64,000 bases of DNA from Brachycybe producta (GCA_036925085.1 JAUPFP010000006.1:2197131-2261130); one strand, 5' to 3'. Positions 49,863 to 61,924 are shown, numbered from the stretch's first letter. The notes: generated by a model from the sequence alone, not told the origin. Made by a program: numbers and translations.

Positions 49863-50078
49863 TTAATGACATTCTTCAATTGCATTTCGTGCAAATTGCG
49901 CGACGGGTTTACTTTTGTATAGTAAGATAACGACTGAGAGAGGACAAAGGTCAAAGTAGGCCGCTGCCGCCACACGTGTCTCGAAACCGGCACTTAATGA
50001 ACGGCCATAATGAAAAAGGAGTTGGAGTCGCCCGTCCGCCACGTACAAAATGGGTCGCGAGCCAAATGAAAGGGCCAT
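49863..50078 (-). other. CpG-richer unique stretch with a 71-codon open frame
   Basis: Unlike its surroundings it lacks simple repeats and has many CpG. The minus strand has an open frame beginning MALSFGSRPILYVADG and ending at 49863; I recognise no domain. The plus strand has AGGACAAAGGTCA (49941-49953), a DR1 nuclear-receptor-type site, and an E-box CACGTG nearby. It could be an exon, a promoter/enhancer or a unique remnant. Confidence 0.25.
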
Positions 50079-50432
50079 TTCTTGTTTCTCTGCGGCTAAC
50101 CCTGGGGTAATTTTGTAACCGATTCATTGTTACAATTTTGTGATGTCAACAAAATTTCTATTCATTTTCGACGGGAAAAAAGGAGGGTTTATTGTTGGAA
50201 CCACTTTTATTTATAGAAAAAGAAAAAAAAAACCGTCAGAAATGAAGAAGAAGAAAAAAACAAGTTTCAATTTTTGTTATCTCTTTTTCTTTTCTTGTTA
50301 TTTTTCACCAAAATGACAAAAGAGTTTCTTCTTATTGTCTTTCTCTATCTGTCTATCCATTTTCTTCCTTTTGAAATCCTCCCCACCTCCCCCCCTTTTG
50401 CAATTTATATTGTTTTTAAGATTTTTTTATAT

Positions 50433-50438
<6 letters not shown>

Positions 50439-50471
<33 letters not shown>
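50439..50471. repeat. CT microsatellite
   Basis: About 16 CT units. Confidence 0.9.
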
Positions 50472-50475
<4 letters not shown>

Positions 50476-51106
50476 TCTAAATAAAAAGCAGAAAACTTAT
50501 TTCATATGCAAACAATAATAATAATAAATGTTGCAGTTATGAAAAATGAAGGGGGAATATAGGTTTCGGAGGGAAGAAAACATTTTAAGGTGGGGGGATG
50601 CAGACGATCAATCCTGGATTGTTGTTAATCCTGGATTGTCAAATCGCCATATAGACGTGTGTTCGAGACCCCCTTTTCCATTTATAAATGGGTCTGGAAG
50701 AAACTGTGCCCAATGATGGGGGGGGGGAGTGTTTACTCTTTGACGCCATTTATAATTCCTCCCATTGGCAGTGCAGTTACTACCCGTGACAAGGACAAGT
50801 CTGTTAGCCCGCCGACCCCCCATATCTCATTTTTCTTTGGTTTTCATTTAGAATCAATGTATTTAGACAAAAGCCTATTTTTTAACTAATTGCTCAATTT
50901 TCTCATCATTGTGGAAAGCTTTAAGATTTGAAGGAATGTTTTTCAACGTTCTGATGGTTGTCAATCCACGTGACACATCCAAAGATTGAAGAGGATTTCT
51001 GGTCAGAACTGACCGTTTAAGTCAAGATTGAAGAGACATAAAATTGACATCGAATTTACAAAATCTGCCGCCGTAGTTTATAGTTTCCTCACTGTAAAAT
51101 GATGGC

Positions 51107-51210
51107 GCTTGTGACGTCAAGAGTTGACCAAAAAGAAATTGTCGATTTATATCATAATTTAAATCAGACACAATTCTAATATTTTGTCAACCCCTCTGAC
51201 GTCACAAGCT
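51107..51210. mobile_element. Family 3 palindromic MITE (CRE-bearing), 104 bp
   Basis: GCTTGTGACGTCAAGAGTTG on the left, CAACCCCTCTGACGTCACAA on the right, AT-rich centre. Second copy of the element at 7221-7360. Confidence 0.8.
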
Positions 51211-52070
51211 TCAATCTTAACTTGTGATTGAATAAGCATGAATTGATCGCCTGTGAGGGGGGGGGGGGGTCCGGTCCATCTGTAAAAAGTGAAGAAGTTG
51301 AATAATAAATATTACTTGAAAAACGACGACTCAAAATCCTTGTCAGACGAAAGGAAATGTTTTCATCGATCAGAATTTGATTTGATTTTTACGTCCGATG
51401 TAAATATCTAAAGTAGTAACAGGAAGTGGCCGAAAATACAACTTTTCAGGGGTTTTTTGGTTTTGTTTTTTTGCTTTCAACAAAGCGAAACTTTGGATGA
51501 ATCATTTTTTATTTTGAAAAATATCATTTTTGTCGGACATGGACATATTATTATGGTGACCACCACCAACCACCACCACCACCACCGTCATTCATTCCGC
51601 ATCAGATGACCAGTGTCCAGCCACATAGAACGAACGAATTAACGAAAAAATAATTATTATTATTATTCCGTCCTGATTTTTTAATTTATTCGTTTCGGAA
51701 ATTAGTTTAAATTAATAATAATTATTTTTTCTACGACTCTCAATGACAATGAATTCTCATTAGCAAATTTGAATGAAGCGTAGAAGACCTACGGCAGAGG
51801 GACAATTTAGTCCTGCTTTAGCTGAAAGTGTAACTGCTTGATTTTCCTTTTTATTTTGCGAGATATTTTACAAAATTCAATGCGAAATTGTTTGTCTTGA
51901 TTTCTTGCTTTTCCAGTGTGAACACAGCATTTATATGCAATTTACAGAATGTGCCTTACATGAACTAGCCGTCAATCTGGATAATGTCGCGATAATGGAA
52001 TATTTTGTAGATTTGGCTTCTTGTTTTTAGGCCCTTTGCATATTGTCGTCAGTGTTGAATTGATGGGGTT

Positions 52071-52145
52071 TTGCAGATTGACTATCTAGTGAATTTGCAG
52101 ATTGACTATCTAGTGAATTTGCAGATTGACTATCTAGTGAATTTG
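52071..52145 (+). repeat. 24-bp minisatellite, 3 copies
   Basis: The unit TTGCAGATTGACTATCTAGT plus GAAT is repeated three times without a mismatch, followed by a partial fourth copy (TTGCA). Confidence 0.98.
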
Positions 52146-52677
52146 CAAAATGGCTTCTTGTCTCACTTTGTGAGGTTCTTTTTCTGGGTACCCTCAAAAA
52201 TTTGAAGGCGGCCCTGAATCTGATGATGTAATGTAAGTAATATTATTCGAGACACCTGAGGGGTGAAAAAACGAAGACGACGACTGACGATATGAGAAAA
52301 GGAGAAAAAACGTTTGCCATAAAATGGGAAATCGGTTTTTTTTTTGGTTTTTACCTCTCATTCCTCCCATTATTACAAGACGGTTAGCCTCTTACTATGG
52401 TATATACAGGGTGTGTCTATAAAAGCTGCTCTTGTTGCAATTTCTAGAAACAATCTATAAAAATACAACTGAAAGGAAATTTATTTCAACATTTATAAAG
52501 AAATGCATTAAATTTTCCACAAAATCCACCATCGTTTTTTACTAATATATACAAAGGATGACACGCGCGCGCGCGTTTCTGAAGTTCGATCCCTCCGAAC
52601 ACGTGTTCGATGTTATTAGCACGGATCACATTTGTTATACATCCTATAACAAAGATCGTTTAGGGTTGGAACGCACG

Positions 52678-52912
52678 GCGACTTTTGAAAAGACTTTTCC
52701 CGGCGACAAAATGAAGTTGAAGGGTCGCCGCTGCCGCTGGACTGTCGTCGCAATGTATTTTCGGCAAGGATGCCAACCTTGGCACACGGTTAAAAGTCGC
52801 GTGTCTGCCAAGGTTGGTTGGTGTCCTTCCTTCCATACAACGACAATCCAGCGGCGGCGGCGACCCTTCAACTTCATTTTGTCGCCGGGAAAAAGTCTTT
52901 TCAAAAGTTGCC
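52678..52912. mobile_element. Family 6 inverted-repeat element, 235 bp
   Basis: GGCGACTTTTGAAAAGACTT and AAATGAAGTTGAAGGGTCGC on the left pair with ACCCTTCAACTTCATTTTGT and AAGTCTTTTCAAAAGTTGCC on the right. An inner pair GCCAACCTTGGCA / TGCCAAGGTTGG lies near the centre. Arms about 90 nt. Confidence 0.9.
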
Positions 52913-53124
52913 TTTATGCCACAAGGACCTTCTAGACTAAAGTGTTTTGTAAACTTTCTTCAGGTCACGGGAGAACCCTAAGCAATGTTATTTTTTTTTA
53001 ATTGGGAACTCCCAAATATGAAAGTAAAAATTATATTAATAATTATTATTTCTTTTTAATTAAGTTTTCTTAATTTTTTATTTCTGATAACGCAAAATAA
53101 ATCACAGGCCTTTGTGGAACAATT

Positions 53125-53559
53125 ATGCCGCAGTCACATTAGGCTGGTTTCCCAGCCGCTGGTTGCTGCTGGCTGGTTGTAGCGCTCTAGCAGCATAGTC
53201 TGAACTGCTACCAGCAGCTGCTTTTCCCAGCATGCTAGTGATTTTAACAGTGGCTGGTGAAGTTGGACATGTCCAACTTTAGCAGCTACCAGCTGGTCAT
53301 GTGACTCCCTTCCTGCTGCTGCCATCTAGTGTGAACTTCTTGTTGCTAGTAGTGGCATTAGTGGTAGTTGAAACTCCACTGCTTGGGTTGGTTGTTGTTA
53401 GAGTTTGTGTTTTTGCAAGACGGTGATTGGATGACTTGCACTGCTAATACCAGCAGTGACTGGACAAGTGTGAACCCAAAGCAGCTGCTGCTTGCTATTG
53501 CTGCTAATAGCCAGCAGCACCCAGCAGCTTGTAAACCAGCCTAGTGTGACTGCCGCTTT
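53125..53559. mobile_element. 435-bp inverted-repeat element rich in CAGCAG
   Basis: Ends ATGCCGCAGTCACATTAGGC and CCTAGTGTGACTGCCGCTTT are inverted for about 45 nt (…CTGGTTT…AGC.GCTGG). ACAATT flanks both sides (53119-53124, 53560-53565). The interior is full of CAGCAG/CTGCTG and has GTTGGACATGTCCAAC. No transposase. Confidence 0.8.
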
Positions 53560-54041
53560 ACAATTGGTACTCTGCTAGCAGCCAAATAGGCCTATGGCAG
53601 AGGGACATAAAAGTCCACATGCAGCATTAAGCATTGGAACCTCCTCCTCGAGGAGTAATTTTCAGAACTGGTGGGGGGTTCTGCGTGGTGTGTGTGTTTC
53701 CCCACGGAACCCAGTTTAAGAAACACCTTGTTTTCGACTTCAGTATTCCTTTTCAGTTGCTGCTGCTGCATTTTACAAGTTTGTTTCGATCTTAAATAAT
53801 AAAAGTGAAATTGTACGAGAACTTTACGAACATCCTGTATAGTACTGTATATACTGATATATATAATGGGTATTTCTGAAACTCCCTTTATCGCGTTACT
53901 ACTCACTACTACTACTACTACCGTACTACTACTACGACTTTAGTGTGGTATACATGTATAGTGAACGTGTTTCACGTTTAGCGTCATAATTTCGACCAAA
54001 TCGATAATGTGTGTGTTTGCGATGGAGTTGAGTGAAAGATA

Positions 54042-54083
<42 letters not shown>

Positions 54084-54635
54084 CTGTTCCCATAATAATA
54101 ATAATAATAATAATAATAATGTGTTCCAGACTTGTGTCAGTTGAACCACCAAATACGGCCTGAAGACTCAATATAACAACACCAGACATGAAATTCAATT
54201 AAAGTTTTGTGTATACGTGACCCGAGTCAAACCACCCCCCCCCCCCCTCCCCCCTCAACGCTGTTCTAAACGGTTTCCCATTTCGCCGAACACAAATTAC
54301 ACCTAAACGACTTTACAGTAAGAAGGAGGAAGGAGGCCCATTCAGTGCAATATTGCATATTGAGAGAGAGAGCTACACTATTATCCCCCCCCACCCCCAC
54401 CCCATAATACATGTTTTTCCTTCTCATCTTCTGTGATATAATTTCATTTTCCAAATGAAACACTGAAATCAACATCGAAAAATTTCAATTTAAAACTTAA
54501 AATTATTTAAAAAAGTAATTAAATTTCAGTTTCAGAAAACGTTTAACGATGTTTTTAAAAAAGTGTCTTTAAGTCGTTACTCGATCGAATCAGGTTATAT
54601 TTCTGACTTTTTAGAAATGAAAAAATGAAGAAAAA

Positions 54636-54860
54636 ATTGAAAATGGTTTAGAAACTAGAAGAGTAATTGAATCACTTTAATTGTTTCTGTTTAAAAATGA
54701 TATTTTTTATTTTTCCTAAATAAAAAGTTTATTTTGAAAAATACCAACTCAAAAATACCACTTTTTAGGTGATTCTAATATCCGGCCATTCTAGTTTCTA
54801 ACCACACTTTCAATTTCTCATTAGTGTTTTGCTTCTGAAAAACGCTCAAAATAAAGAGTT
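54636..54860. mobile_element. Family 1 fold-back MITE
   Basis: ATGGTTTAGAAACTAGAAGA, AAAAGTTTATTTTGAAAAAT, CCATTCTAGTTTCTAACCAC; the left ATCTTTCAAAATAAG block is diverged. Confidence 0.75.
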
Positions 54861-55552
54861 CATTAATAATTATTTCATTAATATAATTATATATATATTT
54901 TTTTTTATTAAAAAACGTTTTCGTTTTAATATTTCGAATTCTGTTTGGTTTTTGTTACCTGTGTGTTTCTACCTGAATGTGTGTGTGTGTTATTCCGCCG
55001 CCATTTATTACTTTAGTATTTATCTTAATTCCCATGTGAAATTAAATGAGGCTTGTCCGTCGTTTTTCCACCAGATTAACAACAGACACACATTCCAAAT
55101 AATAACCATTGTCTTTACTTTCTTATGAGACGCAATGTTAAAATTAGCTTCTCCTCCTCCTCCTCCTCCTCCTCCGATCCCTGAAAAAACAAACCCCTCG
55201 GTTGTTGGATTCACCTTCTTCTTCATCATTTTTCATTCCATTTATTACGTTTTTACGTTCCTTTTTACACCTCACTTTTCATTCTTTTAAAAATGCGATG
55301 AAATCTTTGTACTTTTAATGTTGAAGCATAAATTTAAGAGACGAAAAATAAATAAAGCCAGTGGGTCGGTCGGTCGGTGGTGACCCGGGGCTAGCAATTT
55401 GAAGCGCCTCTTCATGTTGTCTGTTGAGCTTATTGTGAGCCTCGTTGGTCTGTTCAATTATGTGGGCCTTGTGGATCTGGTGAGCTCTTTGGAATGGACT
55501 CATAAAACTGTATGGACTTGGCTAGACTTCGATTTATTATATGACGAAATGT

Positions 55553-55759
55553 ACAGGGCAGTTAGAAATTGGGGAGAACTTCAGTTGGCTCCGCCCTTGT
55601 TATGACGACCGGCAACTTCTAATTGGCTGGTTATGAAGTTTGACGTCACATGCTCCGTCCTTTTCAACGTCAGACTACAAAACCAACCAATTAGAAGTTG
55701 CCAGTCGTCATAACAAGGGCGGAGCCAACTGAAGTTTTGACCTATTTCTAACTGCCTGT
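55553..55759. mobile_element. Family 2 MITE, 207 bp
   Basis: ACAGGGCAGTTAGAAATTGG, CTTCAGTTGGCTCCGCCC, ACCGGCAACTTCTAATTGG and complements, ending CTAACTGCCTGT. The loop holds TGACGTCA (55641-55648). Flanks CGAAATGT / CAAAATGT are a likely imperfect duplication. Confidence 0.9.
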
Positions 55760-55800
55760 CAAAATGTTGGTTTCTAGATCGTAACAGGAACCGACTAATC

Positions 55801-56005
55801 GTGGGTTACTAGGTGACCTACACTACAGAACAGTAGGTTACTCAGTGACCTACACTTCGAACTTTTTATATCATGGGGGGTCCTGGGGGCTCAGCCCCTC
55901 AGTAAGTAAAAAAAGTGTAGGTCACTGGTTTACCCACAGTTCTTCTCCAAATACTTATCTGGAAGTGTAGGTCCACCTAGTGACCTACGAATTAGTCTTT
56001 CCCTA
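55801..56005. repeat. inverted repeat with AGGTGACCTACAC ends
   Basis: GGTTACTAGGTGACCTACAC on the left, GTGTAGGTCCACCTAGTGAC on the right. Internal copies of GTGACCTACAC/GTGTAGGTCAC and a hairpin GGGGGCTCAGCCCC. Confidence 0.7.
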
Positions 56006-56624
56006 AAATTACTAGTTAAAATCCAAAAGCTTAAAATTTAAATGGAGTTTATTTTTGTGGAATCCGTTCTCGACTAAGAGAGGAGGCGGCCATTTAATTT
56101 ACTTCAATATAGATCCATCCCATCCTACTTTAAAATATTTCTCTCGTCGTCTTTTATGTTTTTTTTAAAAAAGGACAAAAATCCAACAAAACAGAAAAAA
56201 AAAAGCATTTCTAGTATACAAGGAAAAGAGAGAGAGAGACTAGGGATTCATCATCATCCTATGAATCTGAATGTGAATCTGGTGTCCTAGATTGTGTTTT
56301 GTATGCAAATAAGATGCACGACCATAGCATTCGTAATGAGGGTGAAAATTATTCAGATTGAGAAACCGTGTTGGAGACATATTTCCTCCTCCTCCTCCTC
56401 CTCCCCCACCCCTCCCACAACCTCCTTACCACCACCACCACCCCTTATTACCACCACTTCAAGTCTAGGAAACATTTTTCAAAGTTTAGAAACGAAATGA
56501 TTTCAGCCTATATTGTGATACAGTGTGAACTAGGCCTTTTTGAGCCCCACGTCATACAGGGTGCTTCGAAAATCACACAGTGCCTACGACAGCTACGAAA
56601 AAATTAATAGAAACCAAGTTACAG

Positions 56625-57020
56625 CTAAGTTTCATCCATTTTTTTATCAATAATTTCATGGAAATCGTTATTAAAATAAAAAAGTACATTTATTTTAGAA
56701 CGTCGTTGTGTAAAAAAACGTCAATTTTGTCTTAATTTTTAATTATTTTTTTTAAGAAAAGTCAACATTTTTTTTTTTTGAAAATTCGAAACCCTGAAAA
56801 TGACTAAACTGATATTTAGTTTGGTAAATTTTCCAATTCTATTGTTAAATGGCAAACATTTCGAGTTGATGACAAAAATTAATTATTGCATACAAATTTT
56901 ATAATTAAAAAAATTATTAAGTCAAAATTGACAAATTTTTATATGAAAGACGTTCTAAAAAAATCTTGATTTCAATAAAGATTTCCATGAAATATTAACA
57001 TAAAATTGATGAAAACAAAA
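56625..57020. repeat. AT-rich inverted repeat, about 150-nt arms
   Basis: TTTCATGGAAATCGTTATTA, TTTAGAACGTC and GTCAATTTTGTCTTAATTTT on the left are matched in inverse order by GACGTTCTAAA, AATAAAGATTTCCATGAAAT and TAAGTCAAAATTGACA on the right. Just outside is TACAGGGTGCTTCGAAAATC. Confidence 0.65.
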
Positions 57021-58239
57021 TTCCTCCGTAAAGTTAAAAACAAGTCTAAAATTTCACGTTTTTTTTAACAAAAAAGGCTAAACTCTGGAAATGCGTTTGT
57101 TGCAAGTTGCAACCGTTGCATTTACTTGCGTATACATATATATACTTAAGAATTACCCTTCTAGTTGTTCAAGTGCGTTTAGTTATTTATTTGAGAACAC
57201 CTTGTATTTTGAGGTATAAAATGAGTTGAGTGACAGTTTGAGATTTACTTTTTCTTATTTGAATATCTTGACTGAGAGAGTTGAGAAAACAAAAGAGAGT
57301 GCGGAAATGAAGGGGGGCGGATGGGGGAGAAAGGCATCTTAAGGCCAATTGAACACGTTCTATGAATATAAATATCAAACAACCCCCCCCCCTTAAAATA
57401 CATCTTATATTTTACAATATTATGTAAGCAACGAAGGGGGTGGGGTGGGTTACACCTTCCTCACTCTTTCACTTTCAAAATGGATGGATTCCCACTGAGA
57501 ATTTACCTATAAGTAATCTCTCTTAACATCGTTTTATCTTCTACTAAATACTTGTTTTTGTTGTTCACACCTCAGATATACCTTAACTTATTCATAATTT
57601 TAGTTAGGAAGTGGAGTTTGAAATGGGGAACGCAACGAAGATGTTTTTTCTTTCTTACTAATATCTCCTATTACACACACCTGATATTTTAAATGCGTTT
57701 AAATAATAAACGTGTTCTACAGAGCCCCATGAAGGACAAACAAACAATATGTCGTCGAATTTAATATATTCAGTTATTAATCTGAAAATATTGAGATTAA
57801 TACTTAAATATAATTTATATAAACTATTGACATTAAAATATTGATTTAGTATTTCAATTTTAAAATATTAATAATTAAAAGTCAATTTTTATTTGGTTTT
57901 CATGTCCTTAACTGGATTCCGTATAATTCACCTAAACACATTTAAATTTGAATTCATGTGTGAACTCATGTGTGTACTGTACAAGGTATTAGGTTAGGAA
58001 TGAGGATTTGAAAAGCATGACGGGAAGGGGGTTATGTGGGAGGAGGGAGGGGGAACACACACACATTTCTTAAAATGAAATCAGAGTCAATTTCACTATT
58101 ATTATAATTTTAATATTAGCTTTTTGAAAAGAAAGCACAAAACAAAGTTTAATGCAATAAATGATAACAATTAATATTTTTATAAACTGTTTTGAGAAAA
58201 AACAAACCAATTCGGTTTTTCAGTTTAATTTTACTTGAG

Positions 58240-58535
58240 TATGAAGTGTGAACACAATCCTGGAACTCTGGTTATTCTGTTCTTACTTCAACAAAATGGA
58301 CAGAGAGAGAAAATCTTGAAAGCCTCTTTAGAAACTAGAAGAGGTACCGCAATCACTTATGGGTATTTTCATTTTTGCTTATCTTTTAAAATAAGCTTTT
58401 TATTTGAAACGACTCAAGTGGAAGATATTTTAATTTTCGTCAATAAAAAGTTTATTTTGAAAAATATATCATCCAACCTTAAAACGGATTCTGAACTACC
58501 CGTTCTAGTTTCTTAAACACCTTTCTAAAACAATC
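58240..58535. mobile_element. Family 1 fold-back MITE
   Basis: GAAGTGTGAACACAATCC, TGGTTATTCTGTTCTTAC, TTTAGAAACTAGAAGAGGTA, CTTTTAAAATAAGCTTTTTA, AAAAGTTTATTTTGAAAAAT, CCCGTTCTAGTTTCTTAAAC. A right-arm scrap follows at about 58575-58665. Confidence 0.85.
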
Positions 58536-59216
58536 TTCAAAATGAAGCTAATCATAACGCATTTTAAATTAGAAATTTCATTTTAGAAACTTTTATTTTG
58601 AAAAAAAAAATGTCATAAAAATAACAATGATTTGCAAATAAATTTACTCTTCTAGTTTCAAACTCTAGTTTAAAATTTCTAATATAAATTGGCAACTGAA
58701 AGTGAAATTTAGTGGCATTTTATGGATATTTTCAATGGTTTTGTTCCAATTTATATACATATTATGAATCTAAACAAACTGTAAGTAAACACACAAAGAG
58801 AGAGAGAGAGAGTGACTCTCAAAAGACACTGTAGACTAGAGTGGGTCATCATCATCATCACCCCCCACTTGCATGGTATTACATTGAAAATCAACCAGAA
58901 AGAAAAAAGTCTATTCTAGTGTGTAACACTCCTTGAGAATATTATTACATTGTAACCAGAAGAAGAAGAAGAAAAGACAATTTAAGTCTGGAGATTCTTC
59001 TTCTTATCGATTTTTCTTATTATTTAGATAGAAAAAGGCAAAATGGGGAGAAGAAGTGAGTAAGTTGTTGAGGAGAAGAAAAAAAAAGACAAAAAAACCC
59101 CAAAATGTCTTTTTCACTTTATAGAAATGTGAAACAGGAGAAGAAGAGAAGCCAATTGATAATAAACACGTTTGCTCCTTTTTTTTGCTTCCCTTTCTAG
59201 TCTAGTATATATACTC

Positions 59217-59220
<4 letters not shown>

Positions 59221-59288
<68 letters not shown>
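59221..59288. repeat. AT microsatellite
   Basis: About 34 AT units. Confidence 0.95.
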
Positions 59289-59290
<2 letters not shown>

Positions 59291-59827
59291 CTTAACATTG
59301 GTCTAAACAAGGAGTGACCACTGTCCACCTCACTCCTTATAATCCCTTAAGACCCTAACTACAACCCAATAAACCCCATGTTAGGATAGGAGGAGGGTGC
59401 TCGACAGAGATAAGAACGGTGTTTGTAGTTTTGAAGGGGGGGGGGGGTCCTACCCCCCTCGGGTTCGAAACGACCCCCCCCCCCCCATTAAATTGCGCCA
59501 TTATGTGGGTGGACCACCATCACCATAATCAAAAGTAGAACTTAGGGTTTCGGTGGTCACTTATTAACATTAATAGTAAATTATATAGGAAAAAAAGGCT
59601 GACCCTTAGGAGGAGGAGGAGGAGGAGGAGGAGGAGGAGACCTGAAGAAACACTTTCATAATATCTTACACTCAAGTATAATCGGGAATGGAAAACACTT
59701 TCAAGTGTCATTTTTATGCCGCCATTTTTTTCATCCAAATCAGTTTGGTTAGAAAGTTTTTACTTTGACCACCACTTACAATTGGGGACACAAAAAAGCA
59801 CATTTTTAAACATTTATTTTTGTAGAT

Positions 59828-60016
59828 TTATTTGAAACTAGAAAAGTAAATAACAGATGTGATTATGTTTTCGAGTTATGACACTTTCTAATAATTACTG
59901 TAATGTAGTATTTTGTTTTCACCGGAAGTTGGTTGGTTGGTTGGGGAAGGGGGGGGACCTCCAAAAAAGTCTAGATATGTAGATTCTTCACTTTACTCTT
60001 CTAGTTTCAACTTTTA
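59828..60016. mobile_element. Family 1-like inner arms around unrelated sequence
   Basis: TTGAAACTAGAAAAGTAAA and TTTACTCTTCTAGTTTCAA are inverted ends around unrelated sequence; adjacent to the next copy. Confidence 0.55.
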
Positions 60017-60305
60017 AAGTGTAAATATGGGCTCTCAAACTGATTATTCTGTCTTTCAGGAGCTAAAAATTAAGAGAAACTAGAAAAGTATTTTCGAAAA
60101 AAAAAACTAGAACGGTAGGTTTAATTATGTTGATATATCTTTCAAAATGAGCGTTTAATGTGAGAACTTGAAAAATGACCCAATTTTAGGCAGACGACAT
60201 TTTTTTTAAAAATACCCTTAAGTGATTGAGGTTACCCTTCTAGTTTCTAAAACAATGGTTTCTTTCCATTTTGCACCTGAAAGACAGAATCTTAAAACAA
60301 CCTTA
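60017..60305. mobile_element. Family 1 fold-back MITE, near complete
   Basis: AAAGTGTAAATATGGGCTC, ATTATTCTGTCTTTCAGG, AACTAGAACGGTAGG, GATATATCTTTCAAAATGAG, GACCCAATTTTAGGCAGACG, TACCCTTCTAGTTTCTAAAA, GCACCTGAAAGACAGAATC. Confidence 0.85.
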
Positions 60306-60450
60306 ACCTATAAATTTTGCTACATTTTTTCCCAGAATGCAAACGAGAGACGAACCTAAAAACCTGTCACGGTGGGCTTTTATAAAACAAACCCCAACCT
60401 ACAGGCCTTCAGTTATGGGCCTCACGAGCCTCACATTTAGATATCTCCAT

Positions 60451-60772
60451 GGCTCGGATTTCTATGCAATATCTTCCTCACCACTAACTGTTTCTCAATT
60501 TGTGACCCAAGTGCCAATGGTGAAGTAATAATCAGAGCAACTGCAATAATGTTTTTTTTTCCTAAAAAAAAGGCTGGTTAGAGGCTAGATATCTGGTTAC
60601 TATCAATTGTAAACTAGAAAATTCTAGCCTCTCTCTCTCTCTAACCAGTGTTTTTGATTGAGAAAAAAAAAACCCATAATTATTGGTTGATCTAACCGCG
60701 GAATTCACAATTGGCACTTGGGGCCAAAGATTGAGAAACAGTTACTTGATATTTTGCATAGAAATCCGAGCC
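60451..60772. mobile_element. Family 4 inverted-repeat element, second copy
   Basis: GGCTCGGATTTCTATGCAAT, CTGTTTCTCAATTTGTGACC, CAAGTGCCAAT on the left. ATTGGCACTTGGGGCC, GATTGAGAAACAGTTACTTG and GCATAGAAATCCGAGCC on the right. It shares arms with 34544-34924 but lacks the AATGCC ends. Confidence 0.8.
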
Positions 60773-61591
60773 CTAGTTTTTGTAATAATAAAAAAAAGGC
60801 TCTTCCCCACCCTGAATATAATATTATGTGTAATGTTCGTATGATTGATTCGAACCCCTTGACGTCATCGTTCAATCACTCCATGCAAAGTGCGCATATT
60901 GAGTTTGACAAATTCATCAGGCAGCAAAATGATAAATTAAAACCCGGAGTTGTTGTTTTTTTCATCTTCATCTTGAAATTCCCTTTGGCGGGGGGCTAAG
61001 AGGAGGAGGGACGGGGGCCCAGGGGCGGGCACGATGAGAGAATAGTAATAAAATGTATAGGGATCAAGATGGTTCAATATTCGAAAATAGAGAGAGAGAG
61101 AGAAAAAACCGATTTGAGTTTTCACTTTTAAAGCCTGGAGACATTTGCATAATAATTTCCAAAGATAAAAATCCCACATGGACCCAAGTATTATGGTACA
61201 TTAACCCCTTTAATGATCCCCCCCCCGCCCTCTCACTTTACAAGGGATCCCCCGTAATTAAGGAGAATTTTCGGGCGGGGTGGAGGAATTTCAAAGAGTT
61301 AATTTGATCACAAGAAAAAGACGAAATTATAACTGAAAAAAAAAGTCCCAATTCTTCAATGATACTTAGATATTTCAGGTCACAAGTCAACTGTTATAAC
61401 AGTTGGAAGGTGGTGGGGATTATTATGATTTTCACTTGAAAAACAATTGATCCCAATTTGAGAGACCGAAACAAACTTACTTGTTTTAAGTGGAAAGTTA
61501 TTTTTCAAAATAAACATTTTGAGACAAAAAATAAACATCTATATTATGGTTTGTGAACAGCAGAGGTATAGGTGGAAACAACTAAAGTAGA

Positions 61592-61798
61592 AATTGAAAG
61601 TGTGTTAGAAACTAGAACTGGTAACTGAATCACTTCATAGTATTTCCATGTTGTTATCTTACAAAATGAAAAACACATAAAGCTTATTTTGAAAGATATA
61701 TATCAACATGACAATATCACCCTGAAATGATTCCCTAATACCATTCTAGTTTCTTAAACACTTATCTTAATTTTTTCTTCTAGAAGACTAGAACAACC
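61592..61798. mobile_element. Family 1 fold-back MITE
   Basis: GTGTGTTAGAAACTAGAACT, TCCATGTTGTTATCTTACAA, AAAGCTTATTTTGAAAGATA, ACCATTCTAGTTTCTTAAAC. Confidence 0.8.
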
Positions 61799-61924
61799 AT
61801 GCAGGCTGTTCATTATAGGAAGGAAATGACTGATGTGTACGGGAATAGCTCACACAAGCAGTGACATCATCATCATCATCATCATAAGGCATGATTGTCA
61901 TAATTTTATGACTTTATCGGTAAT

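Noticed and set aside
52071..52145. Possible CRISPR array
   Set aside because: Units are contiguous with no spacers, and the genome is animal.
52558..52935. 125-codon open frame
   Set aside because: It coincides with the inverted repeat 52678-52912; both arms are translated and no protein is recognised.
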